A stretch of 64,000 nt of DNA from an uncultured Chitinophagaceae bacterium (GCA_937873715.1 CALMYJ010000027.1:62001-126000), one strand, 5' to 3'. Counted from the stretch's first letter, positions 39,101 to 48,452 are shown. Notes: generated from the letters alone by a model not told the origin. A program made the numbers and translations.

Positions 39101-40685
39101 AGATGACTGGATTGGTAAAACCCGGCATGCCACACCCGGCGTAGGGTTGATTTCGCCACCACCGCACCACGATATTTACTCTATTGAAGATCTTGCCCAG
39201 CTGATATACGATTTAAAAAATTCAAATCGGGCAGCAAGGATAAATGTAAAGCTGGTATCAAAAGCCGGTGTGGGTACTATTGCCGCAGGTGTGGCCAAAG
39301 CCAAAGCGGATGTGATTTTGATTTCTGGTTTTGATGGTGGTACCGGTGCGTCACCCATCAGCTCTATCAAACATGCCGGCCTGCCCTGGGAGCTTGGCCT
39401 TAGCGAAGCACACCAAACCCTGGTACGCAATAAACTTCGCAGCCGTGTGGTATTGCAAACAGACGGCCAGTTAAAAACCGGCAGGGACATAGCCATTGCT
39501 GCCTTATTAGGTGCCGAAGAGTGGGGCGTTGCTACTGCTGCATTGGTTACCGAGGGTTGCATCATGATGCGTAAATGCCACCTCAATACCTGTCCTGTAG
39601 GTGTGGCTACACAAGATCCAGAATTACGGAAAAGGTTTTCGGGTAATGCAGATTATGTGGTAAACCTTTTTAAGTTTTTAACAGAAGAACTGCGGGAATT
39701 AATGGCACAGCTTGGTTTTCGTACAGTTGAAGAAATGGTGGGCCAGGTAGATTGCCTGCAGCCACGGGAAAATATTAAGCACTGGAAATACGGTAAGCTG
39801 GATTTAACGCCAATACTATACAAAGAGCCGGCATCAATTTATACCGGGCTGTATCATAAGGAAGACCAGGATCACGGGCTGGATACTGTACTCGACTGGC
39901 AGTTGCTGGAAGCAGCAAAACCAGCACTGGAGAGCGGTAAAAAAGTTAAAGGCTCATTTACCATCAAAAATATTGACCGTACTGCCGGTACAATCTTATC
40001 CAACGAAATTTCAAAAAAATACCAGTCTGCCGGCTTGCCTGATGATACCATACATTTCAAGTTTACCGGTACAGCGGGGCAAAGCTTTGGAGCCTTTAAC
40101 ACCAAAGGTGTTACGCTTGAGCTGGAGGGCGACGCCAACGATTATTTTGGTAAAGGATTAAGTGGTGCCCGGTTAATTGTGTACCCTTCGGCCAGGGCCA
40201 AGTTTGTGCCCGAGGATAATATTATTATTGGGAATGTGGCGTTTTATGGTGCCACATCCGGCGAAGCTTTTATAAGGGGTATGGCTGGCGAAAGATTTTG
40301 TGTACGAAACTCTGGTGTTACAGCAGTGGTAGAAGGGGTTGGCGATCACGGTTGCGAATATATGACTGGTGGTAAAGTGGTGGTGCTGGGTAATACCGGC
40401 CGCAACTTTGCAGCAGGCATGAGTGGCGGTATTGCTTACATATATGATGTAAAGGGTCAGTTTGAATCGATGTGTAATAAGGAGATGGTAGACCTTGACC
40501 CTGTAGGTGAAGAGGATAAAGAAGAGTTGCTGGCACTTATTACAAAGCATTACAACAGCACACAAAGTTCAGTAGCCAAATTTGTGATTGATGATTTTGA
40601 AAATCAACTCAAAAATTTCGTAAAAGTATTTCCAACCGATTATAAAAAAGTGCTGGCTAAAAAGAAAGGCGTGGTAACAGTATAA
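36174..40685 (+). CDS. gltB: Glutamate synthase large (alpha) subunit
   Basis: GltB transfers the amide nitrogen of glutamine to 2-oxoglutarate, giving two glutamates. The 1503-residue protein begins with a 16-residue propeptide ahead of the nucleophile Cys17 (HDACGIGF). It continues with a class II glutaminase domain to about 430, a central domain, the FMN-binding synthase barrel ([42 protein letters not shown]), and the 3Fe-4S cysteines in [15 protein letters not shown]. The final GXGXG beta-helix holds [24 protein letters not shown]. It is followed 49 bases later by gltD. A TACTTTTA at 36085-36092 could be its own -7 box, one base off consensus. Confidence 0.97.
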   Translation: MAGNKGLYDPSFEHDACGIGFVANIKGNKSHQYISDALTVLENMEHRGACGCESNTGDGAGIMIQIPHEFFFDECVKQGVHLPPFGKYGVGVIFFPKEIKLREECREIFNRSAEKLGLEVLTYRSVPVNPSDIGPTALSVEPMMEQVFIACPDHIMNPVDFERKLFVLRNYATHVIQNTVRQDAIGFYIASLSFKTVVYKGQLTSRQVRNYFPDLQNKRVVSAFGLVHSRFATNTFPSWKLAQPFRYIAHNGEINTLQGNLNWLKANEKGFESPFFTKEEMDMLLPIVTVAQSDSACLDNMIELLTLTGRSLPHVMMMLVPEAWDGDDKMDPVKKAFYEYHASLMEPWDGPASISFTDGKIIGATLDRNGLRPSRYCVTSDDRVIMASESGAVYVDPALIIENGRLQPGKMFVVDMSQGRIISDGELKKSICSQKPYGDWLNKYKIRLEELPEPRVTFSHLESEQIFKYQKAFGYTTEDLDTIIAPMALEGKEPIGSMGTDAPLAVLSDQPQHLSSYFKQLFAQVTNPPIDPIRERLVMSLATFVGNNGNLLVEDPLSCHTVALKHPVLSNHELEKIRSIDTGIFQAKTLQTYYRADGKPGSLQKAIDRLCRYAVDAAEDGFEVLILSDRAIDSDHAPIPSLLAVAAVHHHLIRKGLRGQVGIVVEAGDVWEVHHFACLIGYGVTAVNPYLALSTIRDMKLSGKIETDLDVEQLKKNYTKAVNDGLLKVFSKMGISTLQSYQGAQIFEIVGLNKSVVDKYFTGTVSRIEGMGLDEIAKENLAKHSFAFSRKEVPVDRLSVGGVYQWKRKGEFHLFNPQTIHLLQYSTRMNDYATFKKYSKLVNEQGEKACTLRSLFEFNYHRKPISIDEVEPAENIYKRFATGAMSFGSISHEAHSTLAIAMNRLGGKSNTGEGGEDEMRYELMPNGDSMRSAIKQVASARFGVTSNYLTQADELQIKMAQGAKPGEGGQLPGHKVDDWIGKTRHATPGVGLISPPPHHDIYSIEDLAQLIYDLKNSNRAARINVKLVSKAGVGTIAAGVAKAKADVILISGFDGGTGASPISSIKHAGLPWELGLSEAHQTLVRNKLRSRVVLQTDGQLKTGRDIAIAALLGAEEWGVATAALVTEGCIMMRKCHLNTCPVGVATQDPELRKRFSGNADYVVNLFKFLTEELRELMAQLGFRTVEEMVGQVDCLQPRENIKHWKYGKLDLTPILYKEPASIYTGLYHKEDQDHGLDTVLDWQLLEAAKPALESGKKVKGSFTIKNIDRTAGTILSNEISKKYQSAGLPDDTIHFKFTGTAGQSFGAFNTKGVTLELEGDANDYFGKGLSGARLIVYPSARAKFVPEDNIIIGNVAFYGATSGEAFIRGMAGERFCVRNSGVTAVVEGVGDHGCEYMTGGKVVVLGNTGRNFAAGMSGGIAYIYDVKGQFESMCNKEMVDLDPVGEEDKEELLALITKHYNSTQSSVAKFVIDDFENQLKNFVKVFPTDYKKVLAKKKGVVTV

Positions 40686-40734
40686 TAGCCACGGCAACGC
40701 AATTATTTTGTTTTAATTCAACACTGTTAATAAA

Positions 40735-42207
40735 ATGGGTAAACCAACAGGCTTTTTAGAATTTACAAGAGAACTGCCCTCTAAGCGTCCTGCAGAAGAA
40801 AGGGTAAATGATTATAAGGAATTTGTGGAGCGTTTTACAGATGAAAAGCTCAACCAGCAATCGGGCCGCTGTATGAATTGCGGTATACCGTTTTGCCACA
40901 GTGGCTGTCCCTTGGGTAATGTTATCCCGGAGTTCAACGATGCCGTGTATCGCAAAAACTGGAAAGAGGCTTACGACATACTTGCTTCAACCAATAACTT
41001 CCCTGAATTTACAGGCCGCATTTGCCCGGCACCCTGCGAAACGGCCTGTGTGCTTGGTATCAACCAGCCTGCTATCACTATCGAGGAAATAGAAAGACAC
41101 ATTATAGAAATAGCTTTCGATAAGGGTTTTGTTAAACCTAATAAAAATATTTCCCGCACGGGTAAAAAAGTAGCCGTGGTGGGCAGCGGCCCTGCAGGGC
41201 TTGCAGCGGCAGCGCAATTAAATCTTGCCGGGCACCTGGTTACTGTGTTTGAAAGAGATGCAGCGCCGGGTGGTTTATTGCGTTTTGGTATTCCTGATTT
41301 TAAGTTAGAAAAATGGGTGGTAGAACGCAGGGTAAAGTTGATGGAAGAAGAAGGCGTGGTGTTTAAGTGCAATGCTAATGTAGGCGTTAACGTTAGTATC
41401 AGCGATTTGCTGAGAGAGTACCACGCCATAGTACTGGCAGGCGGCTCTACTATACCCCGTAACCTCAATATTCCCGGCCGGGAACTTAAGGGGGTGCATT
41501 TTGCGATGGAATTTTTATCACAACAAAACAAGCGGCTTTCTGGCATACCATTTTCTGAGGCTGATATTTTGGCTACTGGTAAAAATGTGGTGGTAATTGG
41601 TGGCGGCGATACCGGCAGCGATTGTGTAGGCACCAGCAACAGGCACAAAGCAGCATCGGTAACCCAATTTGAGCTACTGCCTAAGCCACCGGAAAGCCGA
41701 ACAGCGCAAATGCCCTGGCCTACCTACCCGATGGTATTAAAAACCACCTCATCGCATGAAGAAGGCTGTGAAAGAAAATGGGCTGTTGCTACCAAGCAGT
41801 TTATAGGAGATGAAAATGGTCATCTTAAAGCCGTTATGACGGTGGAACTGGAATGGAAAATTGTAGATAATAAGCCTGCCCAGTTTGTAGAAGTAAAGGG
41901 GAGCGAACGCAAAATACCCTGCGAACTGGCATTGCTGGCTATGGGTTTTGTGCATCCTCAACATGAGGGTATGATACAGGAACTGGAGCTTGAACTGGAT
42001 GAAAGAGGGAATGTAAGAGCCAGCGATAAAAGTTATCAAACCAACATACCCAAAATATTTACTGCCGGGGATATGCGGCGAGGCCAGTCGCTGGTAGTTT
42101 GGGCAATCAGGGAGGGGCGTGACTGTGCTCAAAAGGTGGATGAATTTCTTTCCGGCCAGTCAATACTAGAAACTGCAGATGATAATGCGATAGCAAGATA
42201 TCTTTGA
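40735..42207 (+). CDS. gltD: Glutamate synthase small (beta) subunit
   Basis: GltD takes electrons from NAD(P)H and passes them through FAD and two 4Fe-4S clusters to GltB. The 490-residue protein has the N-terminal cluster cysteines in [17 protein letters not shown] and [13 protein letters not shown]. The FAD-binding [13 protein letters not shown] follows, then the NAD(P) site [18 protein letters not shown] and the C-terminal [21 protein letters not shown]. Its partner gene gltB is immediately upstream. A clean intrinsic terminator ends the transcript after it. Confidence 0.96.
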   Translation: MGKPTGFLEFTRELPSKRPAEERVNDYKEFVERFTDEKLNQQSGRCMNCGIPFCHSGCPLGNVIPEFNDAVYRKNWKEAYDILASTNNFPEFTGRICPAPCETACVLGINQPAITIEEIERHIIEIAFDKGFVKPNKNISRTGKKVAVVGSGPAGLAAAAQLNLAGHLVTVFERDAAPGGLLRFGIPDFKLEKWVVERRVKLMEEEGVVFKCNANVGVNVSISDLLREYHAIVLAGGSTIPRNLNIPGRELKGVHFAMEFLSQQNKRLSGIPFSEADILATGKNVVVIGGGDTGSDCVGTSNRHKAASVTQFELLPKPPESRTAQMPWPTYPMVLKTTSSHEEGCERKWAVATKQFIGDENGHLKAVMTVELEWKIVDNKPAQFVEVKGSERKIPCELALLAMGFVHPQHEGMIQELELELDERGNVRASDKSYQTNIPKIFTAGDMRRGQSLVVWAIREGRDCAQKVDEFLSGQSILETADDNAIARYL

Positions 42208-42231
42208 TATTCTACAATTTTCAATACGCAT

Positions 42232-42270
42232 AAAGCCTTTTTTAAATTCCCACTAAAAAAGGCTTTTTTT
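42232..42270 (+). terminator. Terminator of the glt operon
   Basis: A perfect 12-bp stem, AAAGCCTTTTTT (42232-42243) with AAAAAAGGCTTT (42255-42266), has an 11-base loop and is followed by more T. It lies 25 bases after the gltD stop and separates glt from the ammonium transporter gene. Confidence 0.9.
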
Positions 42271-42483
42271 ATTCTATTATTTAAAATATTACTTCTTTTT
42301 TAAAATACTAGCAATAAAGCAAGCCAAGTTTTTTACGCACTACTAAATATTATAATAATAAATATATAATTAAATTTAAAGTAATTACTCATTTTGTATC
42401 TATTTTAGCAGCATAAAAAATAAAGTAAATATATTTTTTATATATTATTTTTTTTGCTTCTTAATACTTTAAATTAATTGGTT

Positions 42484-43884
42484 ATGAGTAAGGAAACTAA
42501 AATGAAGCTAAAGTCAGTAATTCCGTTTCTAATGCTTGCTATAGTTGCTATAGGGGGATTATTTGTTTCTCCGGAAAGGGCATTTGATCCTGGCTCGCTT
42601 GTAGACGCTGTTACAAAAGCGCCTGTATACACTTACGATTCTGGTGATATAGCCTGGATGCTTACATCGTGTGCATTTGTGTTTTTAATGACGCCGGCGC
42701 TTGCTTTCTTCTATGGTGGTATGGTTGGTCGTAAAAATGTACTTTCCACTATGATAAAAACAACTGTAGCTGCTGGTATTGTTTCTGTGCTTTGGTTTGT
42801 ATTCCAGTTTAGCTTGTGTTTTGGTGAGTCGATTGGAGGGGTTATAGGTAATCCAGCTACATTTTTTATGTTTAAAAATGTAATGAGTGGCGCTCCCTGG
42901 GAGGCTGCATCAACAATTCCGTTGTCTTTGTTTGCAACGTTTCAGTTAATGTTTGCAATTATTGCGCCTGCTTTGGTTGTGGGAGCTGTGGCTGAACGTA
43001 TTCGTTTTAGCTCATACACATTATTTATAATATTATTTGCAGTTTTGGTATATGCACCGCTGGCGCATATGGCCTGGCACCCCAATGGTCTTATGGCAAA
43101 GTGGGGTGTATTGGATTTCGCCGGTGGTACAGTAGTGCATATTTCTGCTGGTTGTGCGGCGCTGGCTGGTGCATTGGTGCTTAAGCCACGTAAGTCCTCT
43201 ACAGTTGTTTCGGCAGCTAATATTCCTTATGTACTTATTGGTACTGGTTTGCTGTGGTTTGGATGGTTTGGTTTTAATGCTGGTAGTGCTGCCGGGGCCA
43301 CGTCTGCTGCAGTTTATGCTTTTGCTGTTACTAATATTGCTGCTGGTGCTGCAGGTTTGTCATGGATGTTTTTTGATGTAATCAGGGGTAAAAAGCCATC
43401 TGTATTAAGTTTTTGTATTGGTGCAGTAGTAGGCCTGGTTGCTATTACTCCGGCTGCTGGTTTTGTTGGGGTGCCTCAAGCTATGTTTATTGGTGTTGTG
43501 GCTTCTATAATTTCAAATATGGTTGCCGAGTTTTTCAAGCACAAAACAGGGGTTGATGACCCATTAGATGTATTTGCCTGTCATGGGGTGGGTGGTATGA
43601 CAGGGATGTTGCTAACCGGTGTGTTTAGTATGGTTGATGTATCAGAAACAGGATTGTTTAAAAATCAGTTTCTTATTCAATTAGTAGGGATGGTTATCGC
43701 TGTTGGCTATAGCTTTATTGTGTCGTTCCTTATTTTCAAGATAATAAATTTTGTGTTACCGCTTCGTGTAACTGAAGAGGAAGAAGAGGAAGGGCTGGAT
43801 GCATCACAGCATGATGAAAAGTATATTCAGGGTACATTACTGGTTCAAAATGCTTCAGGTATAGAGGAGTTGAAAAGTATTTAG
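42484..43884 (+). CDS. amtB: Ammonium transporter (Amt family)
   Basis: This 466-residue inner-membrane channel has about 11 helices. Family features include LAFFYGGMVGRKN, GAVAERIRFS, APLAHMAWHPNG, and the pore histidines, one in GGTVVHISAGCAALAGAL and one in DVFACHGVGGMTGMLLTG. The tail after the last helix is acidic (TEEEEEEGLD). TTG at 42478 is in frame, but ATG 42484 gives the natural start. Third codon positions favour T far more than in gltB. No glnK/PII gene is adjacent, which is unusual for an amt gene. It shares the neighbourhood with gltBD, suiting ammonium assimilation. Confidence 0.95.
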   Translation: MSKETKMKLKSVIPFLMLAIVAIGGLFVSPERAFDPGSLVDAVTKAPVYTYDSGDIAWMLTSCAFVFLMTPALAFFYGGMVGRKNVLSTMIKTTVAAGIVSVLWFVFQFSLCFGESIGGVIGNPATFFMFKNVMSGAPWEAASTIPLSLFATFQLMFAIIAPALVVGAVAERIRFSSYTLFIILFAVLVYAPLAHMAWHPNGLMAKWGVLDFAGGTVVHISAGCAALAGALVLKPRKSSTVVSAANIPYVLIGTGLLWFGWFGFNAGSAAGATSAAVYAFAVTNIAAGAAGLSWMFFDVIRGKKPSVLSFCIGAVVGLVAITPAAGFVGVPQAMFIGVVASIISNMVAEFFKHKTGVDDPLDVFACHGVGGMTGMLLTGVFSMVDVSETGLFKNQFLIQLVGMVIAVGYSFIVSFLIFKIINFVLPLRVTEEEEEEGLDASQHDEKYIQGTLLVQNASGIEELKSI

Positions 43885-44497
43885 TTTTTTAAGTAGAATA
43901 AAATTGGCTGCATAAGAAACTTTTTTCCGTAGCCAATTTTTGTGCCTCTAACAGCAGATTGATTTTGTTGTGCTGTTGAGCCAATTACTTTAAGTGGTAT
44001 TTATACAAGAATACAAAATTTAATATTGTAGACTATTCTCTGGTTTGTGTTTTATATAGCAGATTGCTCCAAAAATTATACATTATATAAAAATACATGT
44101 TTATTATTTTTTGAAATTTTCACTTTTTGGCATACATTTGAATATAAAATAAAATATAGATAATTTAATAATATTAAAAATGTTTCAGCTTTTCCGGTTG
44201 AGTTTCCAAAATAAATAACTTGTCATATTGGGTTTAGTCATGGGTTTAATTATGCATATTTTATCAATTTATACCTTAAAAAATGGCAAGTAATGTCTTT
44301 TCTTAACTGCTTTTATTCAACAAATTTGATTAAATCACTGTAAAGATATTCAGCAATTTTAGGCAGGGTTTTGTCTTAAATTGATTGATACAATACTATT
44401 ATATATTATTATATTATTTATAAAAATTATATAATATATTTTTATGAATTTTAACTAAGCCAGTCTTTATTACTTAAACTTTTAAAATGCAACAATT
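43885..44497 (+). other. 613-base AT-rich gap between amtB and the barrel protein gene
   Basis: The gap opens with the amtB terminator and then becomes extremely AT-rich, with alternating ATATTA tracts around 44398-44450. No reading frame of note and no tRNA-like fold were found. Promoter and regulatory elements for the downstream barrel gene probably lie here, but no box of the TTTG/TAnnTTTG kind is convincing in this composition. The similar AT-rich stretch upstream of amtB (42270-42483) suggests both genes are controlled alike. Confidence 0.5.
43900..43944 (+). terminator. amtB terminator
   Basis: AAAATTGGCT (43900-43909) pairs with AGCCAATTTT (43931-43940), a perfect 10-bp stem with a 21-base loop, 15 bases after the amtB stop. 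Confidence 0.75.
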
Positions 44498-45256
44498 ATG
44501 AGAAAAAACAAAGTTACAATGATGAAAAATTTATCAATCTCGGCCTTGGCCATTACCTTCTGCTTGACTATGCCCGGTGTATCAAAGGCGCAGGATGCAA
44601 AAAAGGATGAAAGTAAGTTGTCCTTTAATTTATCACTTAATCACGATGCGTTTTTCGGCTTTAATCCAATGCTTAGTGGTGCGTATGCCTTAAACGATAA
44701 AACAGATTTTACTTTTTATGGTATCCAGTGGGGAGCAGGTACTGCTGCTGCTTGGGGTAACTGGACGGAATTTGGCCTTGGTGCAAACTTCAAAGTAAGT
44801 GAAGCTGTTGCCATCAATCCACAGTTAGGCTTTACATTTGGTAATTTATTATCTTCATATACAGCTGGGTCTTATGCAATAGGAGATGGTGTTGTGCCTA
44901 ACGTAACAGTTAATATTAACGGCACTAAGCTGGAGGGTCAGGTATATGCAGGCTATTATGCTGCATTACGGAAAAAGGATATTTCAGCAAATTATGTTCA
45001 TTATTGGGTTAATTTGGGAGGTAAAATATCTTCAACCTTCTCTGTGGGAGCTCATGTAGAAAACCTTTTCAGGTCGGGCGGAAAGGGTCAGCCTACTAAA
45101 ACGTCTCAATACTATACCTGGGTTGGGCCATACGTTCAGTTTTCAAAAGGAAATGCAGGGTTAAGGCTTTCGGCAGGTGCTAATATTGGCAGCGATGAAG
45201 CTAAAGCAAATTATGATGGTGATTTTTATAAAATGGCATTCTTCTTTAGTTTCTAA
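44498..45256 (+). CDS. Outer-membrane beta-barrel protein next to amtB (possibly DUF6733)
   Basis: The 252-residue exported protein has a signal peptide ending SKAQ. The body is a run of amphipathic strands rich in Tyr, Phe, Gly and Asn (DFTFYGIQWGAGTAAAWGNWTEFGLGANF, AVAINPQLGFTFGNLLSS) and ends with the aromatic strand MAFFFSF, all typical of outer membrane barrels. It may belong to DUF6733, a name I recall but cannot confirm. ATG 44498 or the later ATG 44519 could be the start. Position beside an ammonium transporter and shared T-rich codon use suggest a nitrogen-linked outer-membrane role, which is inference. Confidence 0.72.
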   Translation: MRKNKVTMMKNLSISALAITFCLTMPGVSKAQDAKKDESKLSFNLSLNHDAFFGFNPMLSGAYALNDKTDFTFYGIQWGAGTAAAWGNWTEFGLGANFKVSEAVAINPQLGFTFGNLLSSYTAGSYAIGDGVVPNVTVNINGTKLEGQVYAGYYAALRKKDISANYVHYWVNLGGKISSTFSVGAHVENLFRSGGKGQPTKTSQYYTWVGPYVQFSKGNAGLRLSAGANIGSDEAKANYDGDFYKMAFFFSF

Positions 45257-45336
45257 GCTAAAAAATTGGTCTGCAACTTTCTTTGCATAGATTTTGTATC
45301 GTTCTTTTAATAAAATCTTATTTATTAATGAATTAG

Positions 45337-45376
45337 CCGGGCCTGTGCATTTATTTGTATAAGCCCGGTTTTATTC
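45337..45376 (+). terminator. Probable terminator of the barrel protein gene
   Basis: CCGGGC (45337-45342) pairs with GCCCGG (45363-45368), 20-base loop, then TTTTATTCTT. It is 80 bases after the stop of the barrel gene. Confidence 0.6.
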
Positions 45377-45725
45377 TTCTTTAGTACAAGAGTGCTACCC
45401 TGGTTGAAATAAATAATTCTTTGGCCTGTAGCCTTTGATTCATAGAAATGGGGGTAGAGGTTGGTTAAATACAATGGGTTTTACGATTTAGCCGATTCAA
45501 CTATTGTGTATTCTTATTGAGGGTTGGGGTGCTTTGGCTGCTGCAATAGTATTCGGCCATCGCCCCGGTAGATATGGCGGTAAGTTAACCCTATACCGAC
45601 CGATCATGAAACCGGTGGCCTAAATCCTGTAGAACATGGCTTTAGCGTTTATAATGTAAAATAATTTCAATAGCCGCAAATGGCAAAATTGAATAGCAAA
45701 AACACACTCAGTTATTTACAGTAAG

Positions 45726-45758
45726 CAGTTACCGGTAATTATTCCGGTAACTGTTTTT
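45726..45758 (+). terminator. Terminator-like hairpin in the nhaA leader
   Basis: CAGTTACCGG (45726-45735) pairs perfectly with CCGGTAACTG (45744-45753), 8-base loop, followed by five T. It ends 38 bases before the nhaA start codon. This is a place where attenuation or a riboswitch would act, or where a short upstream transcript would end. Confidence 0.75.
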
Positions 45759-45796
45759 AAAATTTTACAACATTATACCACTAAAAACTGATTGAG

Positions 45797-47002
45797 GTGA
45801 AAAGGATTTTAAGAAAAGTAATCATTAATCCCATAACTTATTTTATCAACGACAGTCGTTCCGTTGGTATTATTTTGATTGCCTGCACTTTTATTTCTCT
45901 TCTTTTAGCCAATTCATCTTTTGGTAGTGCTTACCTCAGTTTTTGGACGGCCGAATCGCATACCCTGCACAGTTTCCATTTGCCGCATAATTTCCTGGAG
46001 TGGATTAACAACTTCTTCATGGGAATATTTTTTGTGATGGCTGGCAGCGAAATTAAAAGAGAACTGGTGGAGGGTGAATTGTCGTCTTTTAAAAGAGCTG
46101 TTTTGCCCTTTGGGGCAGCGCTGGGCGGAATGCTTTTCCCGGCACTTATTTTCATAGCTTTTAATGTGGATTCAGCCTATATCCGTGGCTGGGGTATACC
46201 CACGGCTACCGATATAGCTTTTTCTTTGGGTATTGCTGCTTTGCTTGGCAAAAGGGTACCCCTTAATTTAAAAATACTATTAATGGCATTAGCCATTATT
46301 GATGATTTAGGTGCCATACTTGTGATTGCACTTTTTTACGGCAGTACCATTCACTGGATGTACTTGGGTATTGCAGCAGCAATTATCGGGCTGCTATTTG
46401 CTTTAAATCATTTCAAGGTAAAATTTGGGGTAGTACAGGTGTTGCTGGCCCTGGGATTATGGTACGCCGTGCTGCAATCCGGGATAGAAGCCAGTATAGC
46501 CGGTGTGCTATTTGCTTTTTCCATCCCGGTAAATAAGCTGGTAATGGTGGAGAAAAAAATACATCATTTTGTGAGTTTCTTTATACTACCCCTTTTTGCA
46601 TTGGCGAATACAGCTATACTTATACCGGGTGATTTTTCCGGGGCGCTTACTTCGGGTGTAGGTCTGGGCGTAATGGCAGGACTGGTAATTGGCAAGCCAC
46701 TCGGTATATTTTTACTGTGCAGGATACTGGTATCCAACAACCTGGCTTCTTTGCCTACCAATGTAACCTGGAAACAAATTTTGGGTATGGGTACCCTGGC
46801 TGGCATTGGGTTTACCATGTCTATTTTCACTACAATGCTGGCTTTTGAAGACGCTGCCGTAAGGGATATTTCCAAAATGGCAATACTGGTGAGTGGTGCC
46901 TTGTCGCTGGTGCTCAGTATTGTATACTTTATAAAAATAAGTGCAGAAAAAAAAGTTATCAAAACGGCCGTGAAGCCAGATGTGCAACTGGCAACGGCTT
47001 AA
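45797..47002 (+). CDS. nhaA: Na+/H+ antiporter NhaA
   Basis: NhaA exports Na+ (or Li+) in exchange for protons, for sodium and pH balance. The 401-residue inner-membrane protein has about 12 helices and the family's hallmark ALAIIDDLGAILVIALFY, containing the paired transport aspartates. GSEIKRELVEGELSSFKRAVLPFGAALGGMLFPA and GIPTATDIAFSLGIAALLGKRVP are also present. The start is GTG at 45797, the only reasonable start before the first helix. A terminator-like hairpin precedes it and a strong terminator follows it. Confidence 0.95.
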   Translation: MKRILRKVIINPITYFINDSRSVGIILIACTFISLLLANSSFGSAYLSFWTAESHTLHSFHLPHNFLEWINNFFMGIFFVMAGSEIKRELVEGELSSFKRAVLPFGAALGGMLFPALIFIAFNVDSAYIRGWGIPTATDIAFSLGIAALLGKRVPLNLKILLMALAIIDDLGAILVIALFYGSTIHWMYLGIAAAIIGLLFALNHFKVKFGVVQVLLALGLWYAVLQSGIEASIAGVLFAFSIPVNKLVMVEKKIHHFVSFFILPLFALANTAILIPGDFSGALTSGVGLGVMAGLVIGKPLGIFLLCRILVSNNLASLPTNVTWKQILGMGTLAGIGFTMSIFTTMLAFEDAAVRDISKMAILVSGALSLVLSIVYFIKISAEKKVIKTAVKPDVQLATA

Positions 47003-47035
47003 ACGCTTTACCAATACTAACTGCTTTAATTAATA

Positions 47036-47053
47036 TGGCAAGCAATCGTAAAG
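47036..47053 (+). repeat. 18-bp direct repeat, copy 1
   Basis: TGGCAAGCAATCGTAAAG occurs here and identically at 47334-47351. The two copies enclose the nhaA terminator and the 68-residue reading frame. Confidence 0.8.
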
Positions 47054-47085
47054 TTCCCCCATTTTCATGGGGGAACTCTATTTTT
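47053..47085 (+). terminator. nhaA terminator
   Basis: GTTCCCCC (47053-47060) pairs perfectly with GGGGGAAC (47069-47076), 8-base loop, followed by TCTATTTTT. It lies 50 bases after the nhaA stop. Confidence 0.85.
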
Positions 47086-47106
47086 CACTTGTGTGTAATA
47101 AGTAAA

Positions 47107-47313
47107 TTAAAATGAGGGGGTGGCCTGCTTTACCGGGGTGCCCGTGATTTTTTGTAACAGCGATTTAATTTTAGCTGTAAAACGCTTTCCCTGCTGCATC
47201 TCTTTATCCCGGTACCATACAAAAAAACCAAGGCAGCCAATCCAGCCACAGGTTACTAAAATCACTTTAGAAACTTCGGTAAATAGTACTACGGCATCAA
47301 ATAAGGGCATCAT
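47107..47313 (-). CDS. Small single-pass membrane protein, unknown
   Basis: The 68-residue reading frame has one predicted membrane segment (about residues 10-32, VLFTEVSKVILVTCGWIGCLGFFVW) followed by a basic cytoplasmic tail (RDKEMQQGKRFTAKIKSLLQK). The charge pattern fits an inner-membrane protein. The overlapping frame on the other strand lacks such order. I know no family for it. It lies between two 18-bp direct repeats and converges with nhaA. No near-consensus promoter box was found, so the call is tentative. Confidence 0.5.
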   Translation of the reverse strand: MMPLFDAVVLFTEVSKVILVTCGWIGCLGFFVWYRDKEMQQGKRFTAKIKSLLQKITGTPVKQATPSF

Positions 47314-47333
47314 GACAGGAGGTTTTTAAAAAT

Positions 47334-47351
47334 TGGCAAGCAATCGTAAAG
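47334..47351 (+). repeat. 18-bp direct repeat, copy 2
   Basis: Identical to 47036-47053, same orientation, 298 bases further on. Part of the unit (GCAATCGT) is repeated again immediately after at 47351-47358. Confidence 0.8.
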
Positions 47352-47469
47352 CAATCGTTGAAATACAAAGTTTATATAAACAACGTAAAAAAAATGCCTT
47401 ATTGTAAAACTGGTTTTTTAATCAATTTATTAAAGTATTGTTTAATGTTTTATAAGTAAAAGCCAGTAG

Positions 47470-47508
47470 CATAAAAAAAGATGCAGTGTTAATTTTTCTG
47501 CATCTTTT
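47470..47508 (-). terminator. Terminator of the 191-residue secreted protein gene
   Basis: AAAAGATGCAG (47476-47486) pairs perfectly with CTGCATCTTTT (47498-47508). Read on the minus strand the stem is followed by a run of T. Confidence 0.8.
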
Positions 47509-47633
47509 ACCAGGGTAGTGCCTAACAAGTGTTAGTTTTTTCGCAAAAATTTCAATTTTTTAAGAAGTGCTCTATTTTGAAAAAGTTATCCACATTTTCT
47601 GAAATAAAGGCTCAGTAAGGCTTTCGGAGCCAT

Positions 47634-48209
47634 TTAATCCTCCTCTTCCTTGTTTTCAAGGCGTTTTCGGGTATAAATATTCAGATGTACTTCCCAGCCG
47701 GCATAGCAGCCCACCAGTTCTATTTCTGCTGCCAGGTTCCGGTATAGCGGATCCTCTGTTTTAAGGCGCAGGATGCAGGAGGCAAAACGTACATTTTCGT
47801 CAGGGTTTTCCATTTGTCCTTCAAAGGCAGCAGCTTTACCCCCTATATTGTGCATGCGGCTTTTTTTAACCTGGTTAAAAGCATTTTTATACGCTTTAAT
47901 AGCTTCTTCAAAGCTTTCGCCATTGTACAGTATTGCCTGCCAGCTTGCTGTTTTATCTTCTACTGAATGATAGCGATAAATTACACAATGCAGGCTGCCG
48001 GGCAGGCAGGTGGCCGAACGGTACACCATCGCATCGGGCATAGAGGGTAGCTGGTTGCGTTGCAACTGTACAAAGTTGGTTCTAAAATCATCAACTACCT
48101 TAAAGAGGGAATCAGAAAAATTGCCTGTGGCCTGTTTCTTTGGCGCTGTTTGTGCAGTTGCTGCTGCAGCAAGGCAAAAAAGGGTAATGGAGAGTACATG
48201 TTTTTTCAT
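47634..48209 (-). CDS. Small exported protein, unknown
   Basis: The 191-residue protein has a signal peptide (MKKHVLSITLFCLAAAATAQ). The mature part has an early helix (SLFKVVDDFRTNFVQLQRNQ), then mixed strands with Cys in SATCLPGSLHCVIY and ASCILRLKT, and a charged C-terminal end (RLENKEEED). No known motif or lipobox is visible. It is probably periplasmic. It is transcribed away from the MORN/transglutaminase operon, from which it is separated by a 243-base divergent region, and has its own terminator. Confidence 0.7.
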   Translation of the reverse strand: MKKHVLSITLFCLAAAATAQTAPKKQATGNFSDSLFKVVDDFRTNFVQLQRNQLPSMPDAMVYRSATCLPGSLHCVIYRYHSVEDKTASWQAILYNGESFEEAIKAYKNAFNQVKKSRMHNIGGKAAAFEGQMENPDENVRFASCILRLKTEDPLYRNLAAEIELVGCYAGWEVHLNIYTRKRLENKEEED

Positions 48210-48335
48210 TGGAACTTCATTTTAACGCAATATAGGCTACTCAAAAATTTTAACGATTAGCAATATTTTAAATTTTTAATTTCAATTCGGTAATGCTCAG
48301 TTTAGAGGCATAGTCGGGTTGATTATTCGGGTGTA

Positions 48336-48343
48336 TATTTTTG
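48336..48343 (+). promoter_or_regulatory. -7 element of the MORN/DUF3857 operon
   Basis: TATTTTTG matches TAnnTTTG exactly and lies 109 bases before the ATG at 48453. A TTG at 48319-48321 may be the -33 element, but the 14-base spacer is short. Confidence 0.45.
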
Positions 48344-48452
48344 AATAATGCACTCAAAGAAAATACCCGGTAAATTCCACTTCATTTACAACCATCAGAT
48401 GGCATTTATACATATATTTAGCCCATATTTTAACCCCCACCAGCCATTTAAC

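Larger units (their letters stand above)
45257..45796 (+). other. 540-base leader region upstream of nhaA
   Basis: Two parts are visible. The first holds a weak terminator for the barrel gene (45337-45376). The second, about 45520-45760, is richer in GC and full of inverted repeats: GGGGTG/CGCCCC with an inner TGGC/GCCA, CGGTA/TACCG, and a final hairpin at 45726-45758. A 43-codon open stretch (residues EGWGALAAAIVFGHRPG inside it) ending at the TAA near 45620 has no good start and may be chance. The layout fits a structured messenger leader ahead of nhaA better than coding DNA. Confidence 0.4.
47314..47633. other. 320-base AT-rich gap
   Basis: It contains the second copy of the 18-bp repeat, a minus-strand terminator (47470-47508) and one exact DnaA-box sequence TTATCCACA at 47586-47594. 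No other DnaA boxes, reading frames or RNA folds were seen. Confidence 0.5.

Noticed and set aside
40971..41648. 225-codon open frame antisense to gltD
   Set aside because: It is a shadow of gltD: no family resemblance, Ser/Pro/Thr-rich low-order sequence and no start context. The plus-strand frame is a certain gene.
44390..44460. AT-rich palindromic tracts as a mobile-element end or origin
   Set aside because: The repeats are simple ATATTA runs without defined ends or target duplications. They are more likely a promoter-proximal AT-rich region.
47120..47329. 69-codon plus-strand frame opposite the 68-residue membrane protein
   Set aside because: It has no membrane helix, signal or ordered charge pattern, while the minus-strand frame does.
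47586..47594. Exact DnaA box TTATCCACA in an AT-rich gap
   Set aside because: Only one copy was seen, with no box cluster and no dnaA/dnaN/gyrB or parAB neighbours. A replication origin is not supported.
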